Assembly (NCBI GenBank): GCA_963677085.2
Contig: CAXXFH010000004.1
Location: 3,472,001-3,536,000 of the forward strand
From: G963677085 sp963677085
Lineage (GTDB): Bacteria > Planctomycetota > Planctomycetia > Pirellulales > Thermoguttaceae
Direction: 5' to 3'
DNA: 64,000 nt
Under the pieces are notes generated by a model that saw nothing but the letters and a program-made list of their open reading frames with translations, did not search any database and was not told the DNA's origin. A program made the position numbers and the translations under genes. Positions 44,258 through 53,105 of this stretch are shown piece by piece (position 1 is the stretch's first letter; each line of letters starts with the position of its first letter).

Positions 44258-45520
44258 ATGGCGTTAGACTTGTCCCGACATCCTTGTTTCAACGGAGCCA
44301 TCCGTCATCGTTTTGGTCGGATTCACTTGCCGGTCGCGCCGAAGTGCAATATTCAGTGCAATTTTTGCGATCGCAAGTACGATTGCCCCAACGAAGGCCG
44401 GCCGGGAGTGACCAGCGCAGTGCTCTCGCCGGGCCAGGCGATGTATTACCTGGACCGGGCCGTGGAGCAAGATCCCCGCATCGCCGTGGTGGGAATCGCC
44501 GGGCCGGGCGACCCGTTTGCCAATGTCGAAGAAACACTTACCACGCTCGAATTCGTTCGCGAGGAATATCCCGAGATGCTTCTGTGCGTGGCTTCCAACG
44601 GTCTCAACGTGGCACCCTATGCCGGGCGGCTGGCCGAGTTGCAGGTGAGCCACGTGACAATCACGATCAACGCCATTGACCCAACCATCGGTGCCGAGGT
44701 CTACCGCTGGGTACGCGACGGCAAGCGAGTTTTTCGCGGTCTTCCCGGGGCTACGTTGCTTGTGCAGCGCCAGCTCGAGGCCGTGCGCGAGTTGAAGGCC
44801 CGCGACGTTACGGTGAAGATCAACTCGATCATCATCCCGGGCGTCAACGACGAGCACATCGAAGAAGTGGCCAAAGCGACGTCTGACCTGGGGGCCGACA
44901 TCATCAATTGTGTGCCACTGTACCCTGTAAAAAACACCCCCTTTGCTACCCTGCCCGAGCCTTCGGCCGAGGAGGTCAAGCGCGTACGAACCGACGCCGG
45001 TAAGTACCTCTCGCTAATGCACCATTGCACGCGGTGCCGGGCCGACGCGGTTGGCCTGCTCGGTGAAGGCGTTTCCGAAGGAATTTCCCGCTGCTTCCAG
45101 GAGGCTGCCGCGCAGCCGATCATTCCGGCCGAAAACCGTCCTTATGTGGCCGTGGCCACGCACGAGGGCATTTTGGTGAATTGTCACCTGGGCGAAGCGG
45201 ATCAACTGGATATTTACGGCCTCACCGAAGACGGTTTCACGCGTATCGAAAGCCGTCGCACTCCATCGCCTGGAGACGGCAGCCTGCGTTGGGGTAAGTT
45301 GGCCGACGTGCTCAGCGATTGCCGTGCGGTATTGGTCGCCAGCGTCGGGCAGTCGCCACAACAGACGCTCGAACAAAAGGGGATTCGCGTAGTGATGATG
45401 GAGGGGCTGATCGAAGAGGGCCTCCAGGCCATTTTCTCCGGACAACCCATCCGTGCTCCGTTAAGGGCCGAACACCGCTGCGGCGCCGGTTGCTCAGGCG
45501 ACGGTACCGGTTGCGGGTGA
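44258..45520 (+). CDS. nifB: NifB-co synthase with C-terminal NifX-like domain
   Basis: The protein has 420 residues from the ATG at 44258. It is a radical SAM enzyme: the cluster motif is C30-x3-C34-x2-C37 in APKCNIQCNFC, followed by family blocks GIAGPGDPFAN and VTITINAIDP. It fuses iron-sulfur units and inserts carbide to make NifB-co for NifEN. The C-terminal 125 residues (from about 295, RPYVAVATHEGILVNCHLG) are a NifX/dinitrogenase-iron-molybdenum-cofactor-like domain, which may bind the product; this may substitute for the absent nifX. The start used has no strong Shine-Dalgarno. Confidence 0.96.
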   Translation: MALDLSRHPCFNGAIRHRFGRIHLPVAPKCNIQCNFCDRKYDCPNEGRPGVTSAVLSPGQAMYYLDRAVEQDPRIAVVGIAGPGDPFANVEETLTTLEFVREEYPEMLLCVASNGLNVAPYAGRLAELQVSHVTITINAIDPTIGAEVYRWVRDGKRVFRGLPGATLLVQRQLEAVRELKARDVTVKINSIIIPGVNDEHIEEVAKATSDLGADIINCVPLYPVKNTPFATLPEPSAEEVKRVRTDAGKYLSLMHHCTRCRADAVGLLGEGVSEGISRCFQEAAAQPIIPAENRPYVAVATHEGILVNCHLGEADQLDIYGLTEDGFTRIESRRTPSPGDGSLRWGKLADVLSDCRAVLVASVGQSPQQTLEQKGIRVVMMEGLIEEGLQAIFSGQPIRAPLRAEHRCGAGCSGDGTGCG

Positions 45521-45525
45521 AGACT

Positions 45526-45590
45526 GCGAAGCCGCAAGCGGCAACTACCCACTAACCACTGTTCACTATCCACCAACCACTAACAACTAG
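45526..45590 (+). repeat. Hairpin repeat plus G-poor tract between nifB and the ferredoxin gene
   Basis: GCGAAGCCGCAAGCGGC (45526-45542) is followed by a tract of ACCACTAAC-type words with few G residues up to the ferredoxin start. No Shine-Dalgarno is seen. Confidence 0.7.
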
Positions 45591-45598
45591 CTACCGCC

Positions 45599-45901
45599 AT
45601 GGAAAAACCCACGTACCACATTTTTGTCTGCAACAGTTTTCGTCTCACCGGTGACCCGCAGGGTGTATGCAATAAGAAAGGGGCTGCCAATCTGTTGCAG
45701 TATCTCCAGGACGAAATCGTCGACCGCGGCATCGACGCCATGGTCACCAGTACGGGCTGTCTGAAACTTTGTGAAAAGGGCCCGGTGATGATCGTTTATC
45801 CGGGAGCTTGGTGGTACACCGAAGTGACCGAAGAAAAACTCGACGAAATCCTCGATGCTTTAGAAGAGGGCGCACCGGCCGAAGAACTGTTGATGAGCTG
45901 A
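45599..45901 (+). CDS. Thioredoxin-like [2Fe-2S] ferredoxin
   Basis: The protein has 100 residues with four cysteines at 11, 24, 54 and 58 in the C-x12-C / C-x3-C spacing of thioredoxin-like [2Fe-2S] ferredoxins (family of the Clostridium pasteurianum 2Fe ferredoxin). Such proteins are often encoded in nif clusters and may donate electrons or handle cofactor precursors. The start lacks a Shine-Dalgarno and follows the G-poor tract. It is not a ferredoxin of the plant type. Confidence 0.93.
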   Translation: MEKPTYHIFVCNSFRLTGDPQGVCNKKGAANLLQYLQDEIVDRGIDAMVTSTGCLKLCEKGPVMIVYPGAWWYTEVTEEKLDEILDALEEGAPAEELLMS

Positions 45902-45910
45902 AACCAACCA

Positions 45911-46048
45911 CCCTCTCCCTTGCAGGGAGAGGGTGGCGGCGCAGCCGCCGGGTGAGGGTAGTTCGCAGCGGCAAGGATGTGGTTTTTCGGAAGGCGCTTG
46001 CTGCGCAATGCCCCTCACCCCCGGCCCCTCTCCCCAAGGGGAGAGGAG
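45911..46048 (+). repeat. CCCTCTCCC/GGGTGAGGG element between the ferredoxin gene and nifV
   Basis: This element matches the one after nifE in layout: CCCTCTCCCTTGCAGGGAGAG, GCCGCCGGGTGAGGG, a less conserved middle and CCCCGGCCCCTCTCCCC with GGGGAGAGG. A reading frame of the following gene continues backwards into it but is not used. Confidence 0.8.
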
Positions 46049-46102
46049 AGAAAGCTTTCGCCTACCCTACGAAGGCGTCCCGCTTACCCCAAGGAGGAAG
46101 CG

Positions 46103-47287
46103 ATGATTACTTTTAACCGCGACAAGGCGTTTACTCTCGACGAGCCGTGCGCGTGGCTGGTCGATACCACGTTGCGCGACGGCGAACAGGCCCCCGGCGT
46201 GGCCTTCTCGAAACACGATAAGTTGGCCATCGCCGCCATGCTCTCCGAAGTGGGCGTGCAGGAAATCGAAGTCGGCACGCCGGCCATGGGCCAAGCCGAA
46301 ATCGACGCCATCCGCGCCGTGGTCAGTTTGCGGTTACCTCAACGTTTGACGGCTTGGTGCCGCGCGCACCGCGACGACGTCGATCGGGCGGCCCGATGCG
46401 GGGTCGAGGCCGTGCATCTTTCGGTGCCCGCATCGCTCATCCTGCTCGATGCGATGCACAAGAACGAAGACTGGGTGCTCGACCAGATCGAGAACCTCGC
46501 CAGCTATGCGCTCGAACGATTCGACTACGTATCGGTCGGCGTGCAAGACGCTTCCCGAGCGAGTGAAGACTTTTTGCTGCAATGTGCGCTGGCGGTCGAT
46601 TCCGTCGGCGCACATCGGTTTCGCTTGGCCGATTCGGTGGGCGTGTGGAACCCGATGCAGGTTACCGAGACTTTCGCTTGGCTCCGTGAGCAGGTACCCG
46701 ACATCGATCTTGGCTTCCACGCCCACAACGACCTGGGCATGGCCACGGCCAACACGCTGGCCGCCGTATTGGCCGGCGCGGCGAGTGTCGATGTGACCGT
46801 GTGTGGCCTCGGCGAACGGGCGGGAAACGCGCCGCTGGAAGAAGTGGCCATGGCCGCGCAGGTGTCGGCCGGACGAGATTTCGGCATCGACACCCGACCG
46901 CTGTACGACTTATGTCACTTGGTTGCCCGGGCGTCGGGACGCGAAATCGCCGCCGACAAGCCGATCTGCGGCCATCGGGTGTTCAGCCACGAGTCGGGCA
47001 TCCACGTCAATGCGGTACTCAACAACTCCGACGCGTACGAACCGTTTCCCGCACAAGACGTCGGACACCTGGACCACCAGATTGTGATTGGCAAGCACTC
47101 GGGCACGACTGCCATCCGCTACGTGCTGGCCCAGCAGGGCATAGCGGTCGATCATGCCGAAGCGGCGCGACTCGTGGAACCGGTTCGCGCCATGGCTGCT
47201 GCCCGACGCGGCCTATTGTCGCCCGAGCAGTTGGTTCACTTGTATCGTCAAGCGGCCGGAAGAGAAGCGGTGACTCGGTGTTATTGA
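46103..47287 (+). CDS. nifV: Homocitrate synthase NifV
   Basis: The protein has 394 residues from the ATG at 46103 with an AAGGAGGA site. It is an HMG-CoA-lyase-like TIM barrel with DTTLRDGEQAPGVAF at residues 21-35, metal-binding FHAHNDLGMATANTL, and the GLGERAGNAPLEEV block of NifV-type enzymes. It condenses acetyl-CoA and 2-oxoglutarate to homocitrate, the organic ligand of FeMo-co. The related 2-isopropylmalate and citramalate synthases are excluded mainly by its place between the nif ferredoxin and the molybdate transporter genes. Confidence 0.92.
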   Translation: MITFNRDKAFTLDEPCAWLVDTTLRDGEQAPGVAFSKHDKLAIAAMLSEVGVQEIEVGTPAMGQAEIDAIRAVVSLRLPQRLTAWCRAHRDDVDRAARCGVEAVHLSVPASLILLDAMHKNEDWVLDQIENLASYALERFDYVSVGVQDASRASEDFLLQCALAVDSVGAHRFRLADSVGVWNPMQVTETFAWLREQVPDIDLGFHAHNDLGMATANTLAAVLAGAASVDVTVCGLGERAGNAPLEEVAMAAQVSAGRDFGIDTRPLYDLCHLVARASGREIAADKPICGHRVFSHESGIHVNAVLNNSDAYEPFPAQDVGHLDHQIVIGKHSGTTAIRYVLAQQGIAVDHAEAARLVEPVRAMAAARRGLLSPEQLVHLYRQAAGREAVTRCY

Positions 47288-47305
47288 TTTGCAGGCATTA
47301 AGATC

Positions 47306-48304
47306 ATGGTTGCATCCACTGGAAATTCCCCATTCCCAGCGCGAGAGAAGATTACGGCACCCCGACCGTCTTTCGAAACGTACGGAGACGAACACCAAGG
47401 AACCGTTTCTTCGGGAATCTCGCTTCTCGTGGCCAATCCCGTGGGAGCGGTGGTCACGGTGTTTGTGCTGTTCTTGGGTTGTGCCGGCGCGCTCACCGCT
47501 CTGACACGATCAGGCCAAGAACCGGATACCTCGCAATCCTCCTCTGCCCTGTTGCCGGAGGCTGACGCTTCGGCGGGCAACGACGCGGCGGTCGAACCGC
47601 TGGTGGTGTTTGCTGGGGCCAGTGCGACCGATGCGCTCACGGAGTTGGGAGCACAATTTGAACGGAAAACGGGAATTCCTGTACGGTTGAATTTTGCATC
47701 GTCCTCGACGTTGGCGAGACAGATCGTCGCGGGGGCCCCGGCCGATGTGTACCTTTCGGCCAACCCACAATGGATGGACCACGTTGCCGAGCACGACAAG
47801 ATCGATCCCGCTTCGCGTTTCGATTTACTCAGCAACCGGATCGTATTGATCGCTCCGAAGGGTAAAGGTTTTTCTGTCTCGATCGAACCGAATTTTGACT
47901 TGGCTGGCAAGTTTACCGGCCGGTTGGCCTTGGGTAACCCCGATCACGTTCCCGCGGGCATTTATGCCAAACAGGCGCTCAAAACGCTCGGTTGGTACGA
48001 TACGCTGGAATCGCGATTCGCCCCGTGTGCCAATGTGCGAGCGGCGTTGGCAATGGTCGAGTTGGGCGAAACGCCGGTCGGGATCGTTTATGCGACCGAT
48101 GCCGTGGTTTCGACGAAGGTCGAACGTCTGGCGTTGTTTCCGGAAGAAACACACGAACCAATTCGCTTTCCGATTGCCCAGTGTCGCGACGCGAGTCCCG
48201 CGGCCGGCCGTCTCATCGCGTTTCTACAAACGCAACAAGCAGCCGAGGTGTTTCGGCGCAATGGGTTCACGCCGCTGGTCGCGCAGGATGAACATGGTCG
48301 CTGA
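47306..48304 (+). CDS. modA: Molybdate ABC transporter substrate-binding protein ModA
   Basis: The protein has 332 residues. It has a long N-terminal region and then a hydrophobic segment with VFLGCAG that could be a signal anchor or lipobox. The mature part from about residue 95 is a type II periplasmic binding protein: PLVVFAGASATDALTEL, the oxyanion-contact region FASSSTLARQI and the segment GNPDHVPAGIYAKQAL. It captures molybdate for FeMo-co. The gene starts 18 bp after nifV, so it belongs to the same transcript. Confidence 0.9.
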   Translation: MVASTGNSPFPAREKITAPRPSFETYGDEHQGTVSSGISLLVANPVGAVVTVFVLFLGCAGALTALTRSGQEPDTSQSSSALLPEADASAGNDAAVEPLVVFAGASATDALTELGAQFERKTGIPVRLNFASSSTLARQIVAGAPADVYLSANPQWMDHVAEHDKIDPASRFDLLSNRIVLIAPKGKGFSVSIEPNFDLAGKFTGRLALGNPDHVPAGIYAKQALKTLGWYDTLESRFAPCANVRAALAMVELGETPVGIVYATDAVVSTKVERLALFPEETHEPIRFPIAQCRDASPAAGRLIAFLQTQQAAEVFRRNGFTPLVAQDEHGR

Positions 48305-48327
48305 AGCGACCAAACCATGCCCTTGAA

Positions 48328-48380
48328 ATCCCGATCCTCTGTCTCACATCATAAATCCCAAATTCCCAATCATAAATTCG
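48328..48380 (+). repeat. G-poor leader tract of modB
   Basis: Words such as ATCATAAATCCC and AATTCCCAATCATAAAT repeat with few G residues; no Shine-Dalgarno precedes the modB start. Confidence 0.55.
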
Positions 48381-48384
48381 ATCC

Positions 48385-49083
48385 ATGTCGTTAACCCTCA
48401 CTGCGGCCGAACTGGAAGCCCTGCGTGTTTCTGCATGGGTTGCGTCTGGATGTTGTTTGGTGGTAGTGCTGCCGGGCATTGCGTTTGGGTGGCTGTTGGC
48501 TCGAAAACAGTTTCCAGGCAAGGCCCTGTTAGACGGTCTGCTGCACGTTCCCTTGGTGTTGCCGCCCGTGGTGACCGGTTATCTGCTGTTGTTGCTCTTG
48601 GGACGCAACGGCCTGTTCGGACACTGGCTCGAAGCGTGGTTTGGGCTGACGTTGGCCTTCAGTTGGTACGCAGCGGTAATCGCCTCGGCGGTCGTAGCGT
48701 TGCCGTTGATGGTTCGTTCCGTTCGGCTAGCTGTGGCGATGATTGATCCTGAGTTGGAACAGGCCGCCACGACGTTGGGTGCCGGCCCCTGGCGACGTTT
48801 TCTTACGATTACCCTACCGCTGGCACTACCCGGCATTGTGGCTGGCGTGCTTTTGGCGTTTGCTCGAAGCCTGGGCGAATTCGGTGCCACGGTCACGTTT
48901 GCCGGTAACCTGGCCGGAGAAACCAGAACCTTGTCCTTAGCCGTATATAGCGCGATGCAGTCGGCCAACGCCGAAGCGATGGTCGCCCGTCTGGCCGGAA
49001 TTTCCGTGTTGCTGGCATTGACGGCCATGGTTGCTTCAGAAGTCCTCGCCCGATTCGCCCGAAGACGACTGGCCCAAGGCTGA
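48385..49083 (+). CDS. modB: Molybdate ABC transporter permease ModB
   Basis: The protein has 232 residues and five to six hydrophobic segments. The EAA-like cytoplasmic loop that contacts ModC reads EQAATTLGAGPWRRFLTITLPLALPGI, and the LLAFARSLGEFGATVTFAGN segment is family-typical. It forms the membrane channel of the ModABC molybdate transporter. Its start codon follows a G-poor leader without a Shine-Dalgarno. It ends 22 bp before the modC start. Confidence 0.94.
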   Translation: MSLTLTAAELEALRVSAWVASGCCLVVVLPGIAFGWLLARKQFPGKALLDGLLHVPLVLPPVVTGYLLLLLLGRNGLFGHWLEAWFGLTLAFSWYAAVIASAVVALPLMVRSVRLAVAMIDPELEQAATTLGAGPWRRFLTITLPLALPGIVAGVLLAFARSLGEFGATVTFAGNLAGETRTLSLAVYSAMQSANAEAMVARLAGISVLLALTAMVASEVLARFARRRLAQG

Positions 49084-49105
49084 CCGCCCGAAAGATTCCG
49101 ACTTC

Positions 49106-50317
49106 ATGCTTGAGTTCGACATCCAACTCCGGCGCGGTTCGTTTTCGCTTGATATGCGCGGCGAGCTGACTGCGCCGATCACGGGTCTGTTCGGCCCCTC
49201 GGGCTCGGGCAAAACGACGCTCTTACACGTGCTGGCCGGACTCGTGCGTCCCGACGTCGGACGAATTGTGCTCGGCGACACCGTGTTGTTCGACAGCCGG
49301 CGGCGGATCAACGTCGCACCGCACCGTCGCAATGTGGGCGTGGTCTTTCAGGAGCATCGCCTGTTTCCTCATTACTCGGTCCGCCGCAACCTGCAATACG
49401 GCATCAAAAAACGGGACAGATCTCTTTTTCCCGGCCGTGCGACGGAAATTAGACCTGTCCCATTTTCCAGCGTTGTCGACCTGCTGGAAATTGGCGACCT
49501 GCTGGATCGTCGTGTCGGGCAGCTTTCTGGTGGACAGCGACAGCGCGTGGCGTTGGGCCGTGCATTGCTGGCTTTGCCCCGGTTGCTGTTGCTCGACGAG
49601 CCGCTGGCCGCCTTGGATCGCAATCTAAAGCACCAGATACTACCCTACCTGCGGCGCGTGCAGCACGAGTTGCAGGTGCCCATGTTGATGGTCAGTCACG
49701 ACCTGAGCGAAATCTTGCACCTGACCGATCGGCTGTTGCTGTTGCGCGACGGACGCGAGGCAGGCGACGGCCGCTTGCTCGACCTAGTTCAAAAACCCTC
49801 CGCTTTGCGGCTGCTGGGCGGTAACGGCATGGTCAACACCTTGCGGCTGAAGGTCGAATGCCCGCGAGCGACTGAAGGTATCACGCTTTTCTCGATGCCC
49901 GATCTGTCGCGACGCCTGATCGTCAAGGGACCGTTTGTCGCCGAGCATCGCGTAGGCGAGCCGTACGAGGCCCTGCTGCGGCCCGAAGACATCGCCCTGG
50001 CCACTGCGCCGGTCGAGACCATCTCGATGCAGAATCAGGTACAGGGCCATGTCGAGCGAATCGTCCGTAGCGAAGATCAAACGCTCTGCGTAGTCAACGC
50101 CGGCACACGGCTATTGGTCGAGGTCACCCATCATTCGGTCGATGAACTGGGACTGCGGCCCGGCAAGCCGGTGTGGTGTTTGTTTAAAGCCCGGGCGTTG
50201 CAGTGCTTCGCTGGAGCATCATCGGGCGAAGGTCTAACTCGCGATGACGCGGGCAATTCTGAGGCCATCGAGGGTCACGCTCGACGTACCCTCCCCTGCC
50301 CCGGCCGTTCGCGGTAA
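49106..50317 (+). CDS. modC: Molybdate ABC transporter ATP-binding protein ModC (with repeat insertion)
   Basis: The protein has 403 residues from the ATG at 49106. Walker A GPSGSGKT is at residues 30-37, the signature LSGGQ at 140-144 and Walker B LLLLDEP at 160-166. A C-terminal TOBE/Mop-like region binds molybdate (around SMQNQVQGHVERIV). Residues about 101-121, KRDRSLFPGRATEIRPVPF, are translated from a GGGACAG palindrome and lengthen the helical domain relative to typical ModC. The extreme C-terminus is a non-conserved tail rich in Arg and Gly. Confidence 0.92.
   Translation: MLEFDIQLRRGSFSLDMRGELTAPITGLFGPSGSGKTTLLHVLAGLVRPDVGRIVLGDTVLFDSRRRINVAPHRRNVGVVFQEHRLFPHYSVRRNLQYGIKKRDRSLFPGRATEIRPVPFSSVVDLLEIGDLLDRRVGQLSGGQRQRVALGRALLALPRLLLLDEPLAALDRNLKHQILPYLRRVQHELQVPMLMVSHDLSEILHLTDRLLLLRDGREAGDGRLLDLVQKPSALRLLGGNGMVNTLRLKVECPRATEGITLFSMPDLSRRLIVKGPFVAEHRVGEPYEALLRPEDIALATAPVETISMQNQVQGHVERIVRSEDQTLCVVNAGTRLLVEVTHHSVDELGLRPGKPVWCLFKARALQCFAGASSGEGLTRDDAGNSEAIEGHARRTLPCPGRSR
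49413..49461 (+). repeat. GGGACAG palindrome inserted in frame in modC
   Basis: GGGACAGATCT (49413-49423) and AGACCTGTCCC (49451-49461) form an inverted pair, one base from perfect, around a spacer, the same motif type as at 24941-25020. The reading frame of modC stays open through it. Confidence 0.8.
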
Positions 50318-50328
50318 ACTGGACTGCT

Positions 50329-50386
50329 GCGAAGCCGCAAGCGGCTATTCTCTGATCCCCTGGTCCCTGTCCGCTGATCCCTCTCC
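50329..50386 (+). repeat. Hairpin repeat plus G-poor tract before the TrmH-like gene
   Basis: GCGAAGCCGCAAGCGGC (50329-50345) is followed by ATCCCCTGGTCCC-type words up to the start at 50389; no Shine-Dalgarno is present. Confidence 0.7.
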
Positions 50387-50388
50387 CC

Positions 50389-51192
50389 ATGCAGCGAATC
50401 GAATCGATCGACGATCCTCGCGTGGCCGTGTATCGCAATCTTCGCGACCGCACCTTGCGCGGCGAGCGGATTTTTTTGGCCGAAGGTGCGTTGCTCACGC
50501 ATCGGTTATTGGCCAGTCCGTTCGAGGTCGAATCGGTTTTCGCGGCCGACGAGTTCGCCGACGAATTTCGGCCGCTGGTCGACGAGCGGGTTCCACTCTA
50601 TGTGGCTTCGGAAGAGTTGCTGGTGGACGTGGTGGGCTACAAGTTTCACCGCGGCGTGCTGGCTGCCGGACGGCGACCGGCTCCGTTGAGCGTACCGCAA
50701 CTGATCGAGCGTATCGCCAAGCCCGAGGGCTTCAGCCTGGTCGTCTTGCCGGAGGCCGTTCAGCAGGAAAACTTGGGCTTGATCATTCGCAGTGCCGCGG
50801 CGCTGGGTATCGACGGCCTGCTGTTGGGGCCCCGCTGTTGCGACCCGCTGAACCGGCGAATCATGCGGCTCTCGATGGGCGGCGTGTTGCAGGTGTCCCT
50901 GAGCAAGTCGACCGACCTACCGGCCGATTTACGTTGGCTGAAGACCCAACACGGTGTGCAGTTTCTGGCCGCCGTGCTCGACGATCGGGCCGACCCACTT
51001 TCGGCGGTCGCCTGGCCGAAGAACGTGGGCCTGGTGTTTGGCAACGAATACACAGGTCTCGGCGAGGACTGGCTGGCTGTGTGCGACCAGTTGGTTACCA
51101 TTCCGATGCAGCCCAACACCGACTCGCTCAACCTGGGCGTGGCCGCCGGGATCTTCATGTACGAGTTGAAACGCGCCACGCCAAAACGATAA
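50389..51192 (+). CDS. SpoU/TrmH-family RNA methyltransferase
   Basis: The protein has 267 residues. An N-terminal substrate-binding domain (about 1-95, with ERIFLAEGALLTHRLL) is followed by a SPOUT knot. The conserved motifs are present: motif 1 PEAVQQENLGLIIRSAAALG, motif 2 VGLVFGNEYTGLG and motif 3 IPMQPNTDSLNLGVAAGI. It should 2'-O-methylate a ribose in rRNA or tRNA using SAM; the substrate cannot be told. Its start is preceded by the G-poor leader and has no Shine-Dalgarno. It is separate in function from the nif genes. Confidence 0.92.
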   Translation: MQRIESIDDPRVAVYRNLRDRTLRGERIFLAEGALLTHRLLASPFEVESVFAADEFADEFRPLVDERVPLYVASEELLVDVVGYKFHRGVLAAGRRPAPLSVPQLIERIAKPEGFSLVVLPEAVQQENLGLIIRSAAALGIDGLLLGPRCCDPLNRRIMRLSMGGVLQVSLSKSTDLPADLRWLKTQHGVQFLAAVLDDRADPLSAVAWPKNVGLVFGNEYTGLGEDWLAVCDQLVTIPMQPNTDSLNLGVAAGIFMYELKRATPKR

Positions 51193-51344
51193 CGCCTTTG
51201 GTGGGATACCATGCGGCCTATGCACGGGCGTCGGGCTTTCAGAGATCAGTCTCTTGTCGGTTGCCATCATGCGGTTGCAGACTGCCGCGACATGAAGGAT
51301 AATGGCAGGTGTGATTGTTTTTATCCGAGAGTGAGGATGAACCG

Positions 51345-51854
51345 ATGTCATCGAAGCCCGAGATGTCGCTGCAACATGAAATGGCGCCGGTAGATGAAGG
51401 TGATGATAATGCGTTGCAGCCTGCGCAGGAATCGGTGTGGGACTATCCCCGGCCACCGGTCGTGGTCGACTGCCCGAAGCGCATTCGTGTGGTCTTCAAC
51501 GGAGTGACGATTGCCGACAGTTGCCGCACGAAGCGAATGCTGGAAACGAGCCATCCGCCGGTCTACTACATTCCGCCAGACGACATCCGTATGCAATACC
51601 TACAGCCTAACCCAAAGACAACCGTTTGCGAGTACAAGGGCGAGGCGGGCTATTACAACGTGGAAGTCGACGGGCAACGAGTGATCAACGCCGCCTGGAG
51701 CTACCACGAGCCAACCGCCGCCTACGCCGAGATTAAAAACTATCTGGCCTTCTACGCCCATCGCATGGACGGCTGTTACGTCGACGACGAAAAGGTGGCT
51801 ACGCAAGAAGGACGTTTCTACGGCGGCTGGATTACCAGTGACGTCAGGGGCTAG
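51345..51854 (+). CDS. DUF427-domain protein
   Basis: The protein has 169 residues from the ATG at 51345, chosen for the GTGAGGA site 8 bp before it; an upstream in-frame ATG at 51315 has none. The DUF427 fold is recognised by RIRVVFNGVTIADS, YYIPPDDIRMQYL and the ending YVDDEKVATQEGRFYGGWIT. The biochemical role of the family is not known. It is convergent with the next gene. Confidence 0.86.
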   Translation: MSSKPEMSLQHEMAPVDEGDDNALQPAQESVWDYPRPPVVVDCPKRIRVVFNGVTIADSCRTKRMLETSHPPVYYIPPDDIRMQYLQPNPKTTVCEYKGEAGYYNVEVDGQRVINAAWSYHEPTAAYAEIKNYLAFYAHRMDGCYVDDEKVATQEGRFYGGWITSDVRG

Positions 51855-51908
51855 GGGCTAGGGATTGGGGGCAAGGGAGTGTTGCGCCCAAATGTACTGC
51901 AAGAAGCC

Positions 51909-51925
51909 GCGATCGGTGGTCGCGC
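51909..51925. repeat. GCGATC/GGTCGC palindrome repeat
   Basis: GCGATCGGTGGTCGCGC belongs to the family of GCGCGACC palindromes also found at 2480-2500 and 58536-58550. Confidence 0.5.
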
Positions 51926-52025
51926 CCTTCTGTCGTTGCCACACTTCGTGAAGGAACGCGCGCCGATCCTACTTGGGTGCACACGGCAAGGGTGCAATTC
52001 GGGAAGTCGGAAACGAAGAGACGAT

Positions 52026-53105
52026 TTACCGGCGGCGAGATTGCCTGCGCAATACCAGTAGGCCCACTACAGCGAGGCCAGCCAGCACAAAGGTGCTTGG
52101 CTCGGGTACGGCGTTAAGATCCTCATCCGTTGTCGATTGAACAAGCGAAAGTCCGCAAAGCGACAGCGATGGAATGCCCCAAGAATTGTCATGGGTAGGT
52201 TGTGAAATCGTTCTTTCCCTTGCGTCGAACTCCAACGCAATATCGTAGAGCGCCATACCACCGGCGTCTTTCTGGCCGGTAGAGTCGATACTGCTATCGG
52301 TCGAACTGGCGAGATCGAAGCAGTATTGGCCTTCTTCCAGAATCCCGGTCATCGCAAACTCGCTGCGAACACCATCGCTGGCGCCCATTGCCATGACGAT
52401 CTCGTTGGTCGCCACGTCGGTAATGGTGAATTCCATGTCGGCCTCACCCAGCGAGGCCAAGTCCAGATTGAGCGAGAAACCCGTGGCTTCTTTGAACTGG
52501 TAAACCGCGTTGAAACACGATTCACCCAGGGCGGTCGCCGAAAGATCGTCGATGCCATCGACGATCATGCTCCCGGCCGAAACCCGACCTTTGGCACTGA
52601 TCGCATCATGGTCAGTGAAGCTTGCGTTCTGGTAGGCAATCGCCGAACCATTCGCCAGCGGCTTGCCGGTCGTCGTGATGATTTCGGCATAGTTGGCGAT
52701 CGCATCGGTGTTGGCGGTCTTACCCGATCCGGAAGTGTTCTTGGCGGCTTTGATCAAGTCGGCATCAAGAAGGATTTCGGCCGTGGTATTCACGCGAGTG
52801 TTGGCCGAGGAAGAGATCCGCTCAACGGTCCATTCCTTCTGGAGATAACTAACAGACCAGTCACAACCGCTGCACGACAAGAAACATCCTGTTGTAGCCG
52901 TTATGGGATTACCAATGGGCTCGACGATTTCGACAACCTTCGTATCGCCTTGCCACACGGGCTGGAAGTCTGCAGAAAACCCAGTCCACGCCGACTGTTG
53001 GTCGACTGTCACGTCGGAGTAGGCAATGCCGGCTTGGCAGCAAGTAGTCATGACCGACAGGAGAAAGACAGACACGCATGCGGTAATTAGGTTGCGATAG
53101 GTCAT
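52026..53105 (-). CDS. PEP-CTERM-anchored exported protein
   Basis: The protein has 359 residues. A Sec signal (about 1-25, ACVSVFLLSVMTT) is followed by a beta-rich body rich in Ser, Thr and Ala with no recognised enzymatic domain. The C-terminus has the sorting signal VPEPSTFVLAG, a hydrophobic helix and RRQSRRR. It is the second PEP-CTERM protein of the window, unrelated in sequence to the first. The presumed location is the outer cell surface. Confidence 0.88.
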   Translation of the reverse strand: MTYRNLITACVSVFLLSVMTTCCQAGIAYSDVTVDQQSAWTGFSADFQPVWQGDTKVVEIVEPIGNPITATTGCFLSCSGCDWSVSYLQKEWTVERISSSANTRVNTTAEILLDADLIKAAKNTSGSGKTANTDAIANYAEIITTTGKPLANGSAIAYQNASFTDHDAISAKGRVSAGSMIVDGIDDLSATALGESCFNAVYQFKEATGFSLNLDLASLGEADMEFTITDVATNEIVMAMGASDGVRSEFAMTGILEEGQYCFDLASSTDSSIDSTGQKDAGGMALYDIALEFDARERTISQPTHDNSWGIPSLSLCGLSLVQSTTDEDLNAVPEPSTFVLAGLAVVGLLVLRRQSRRR

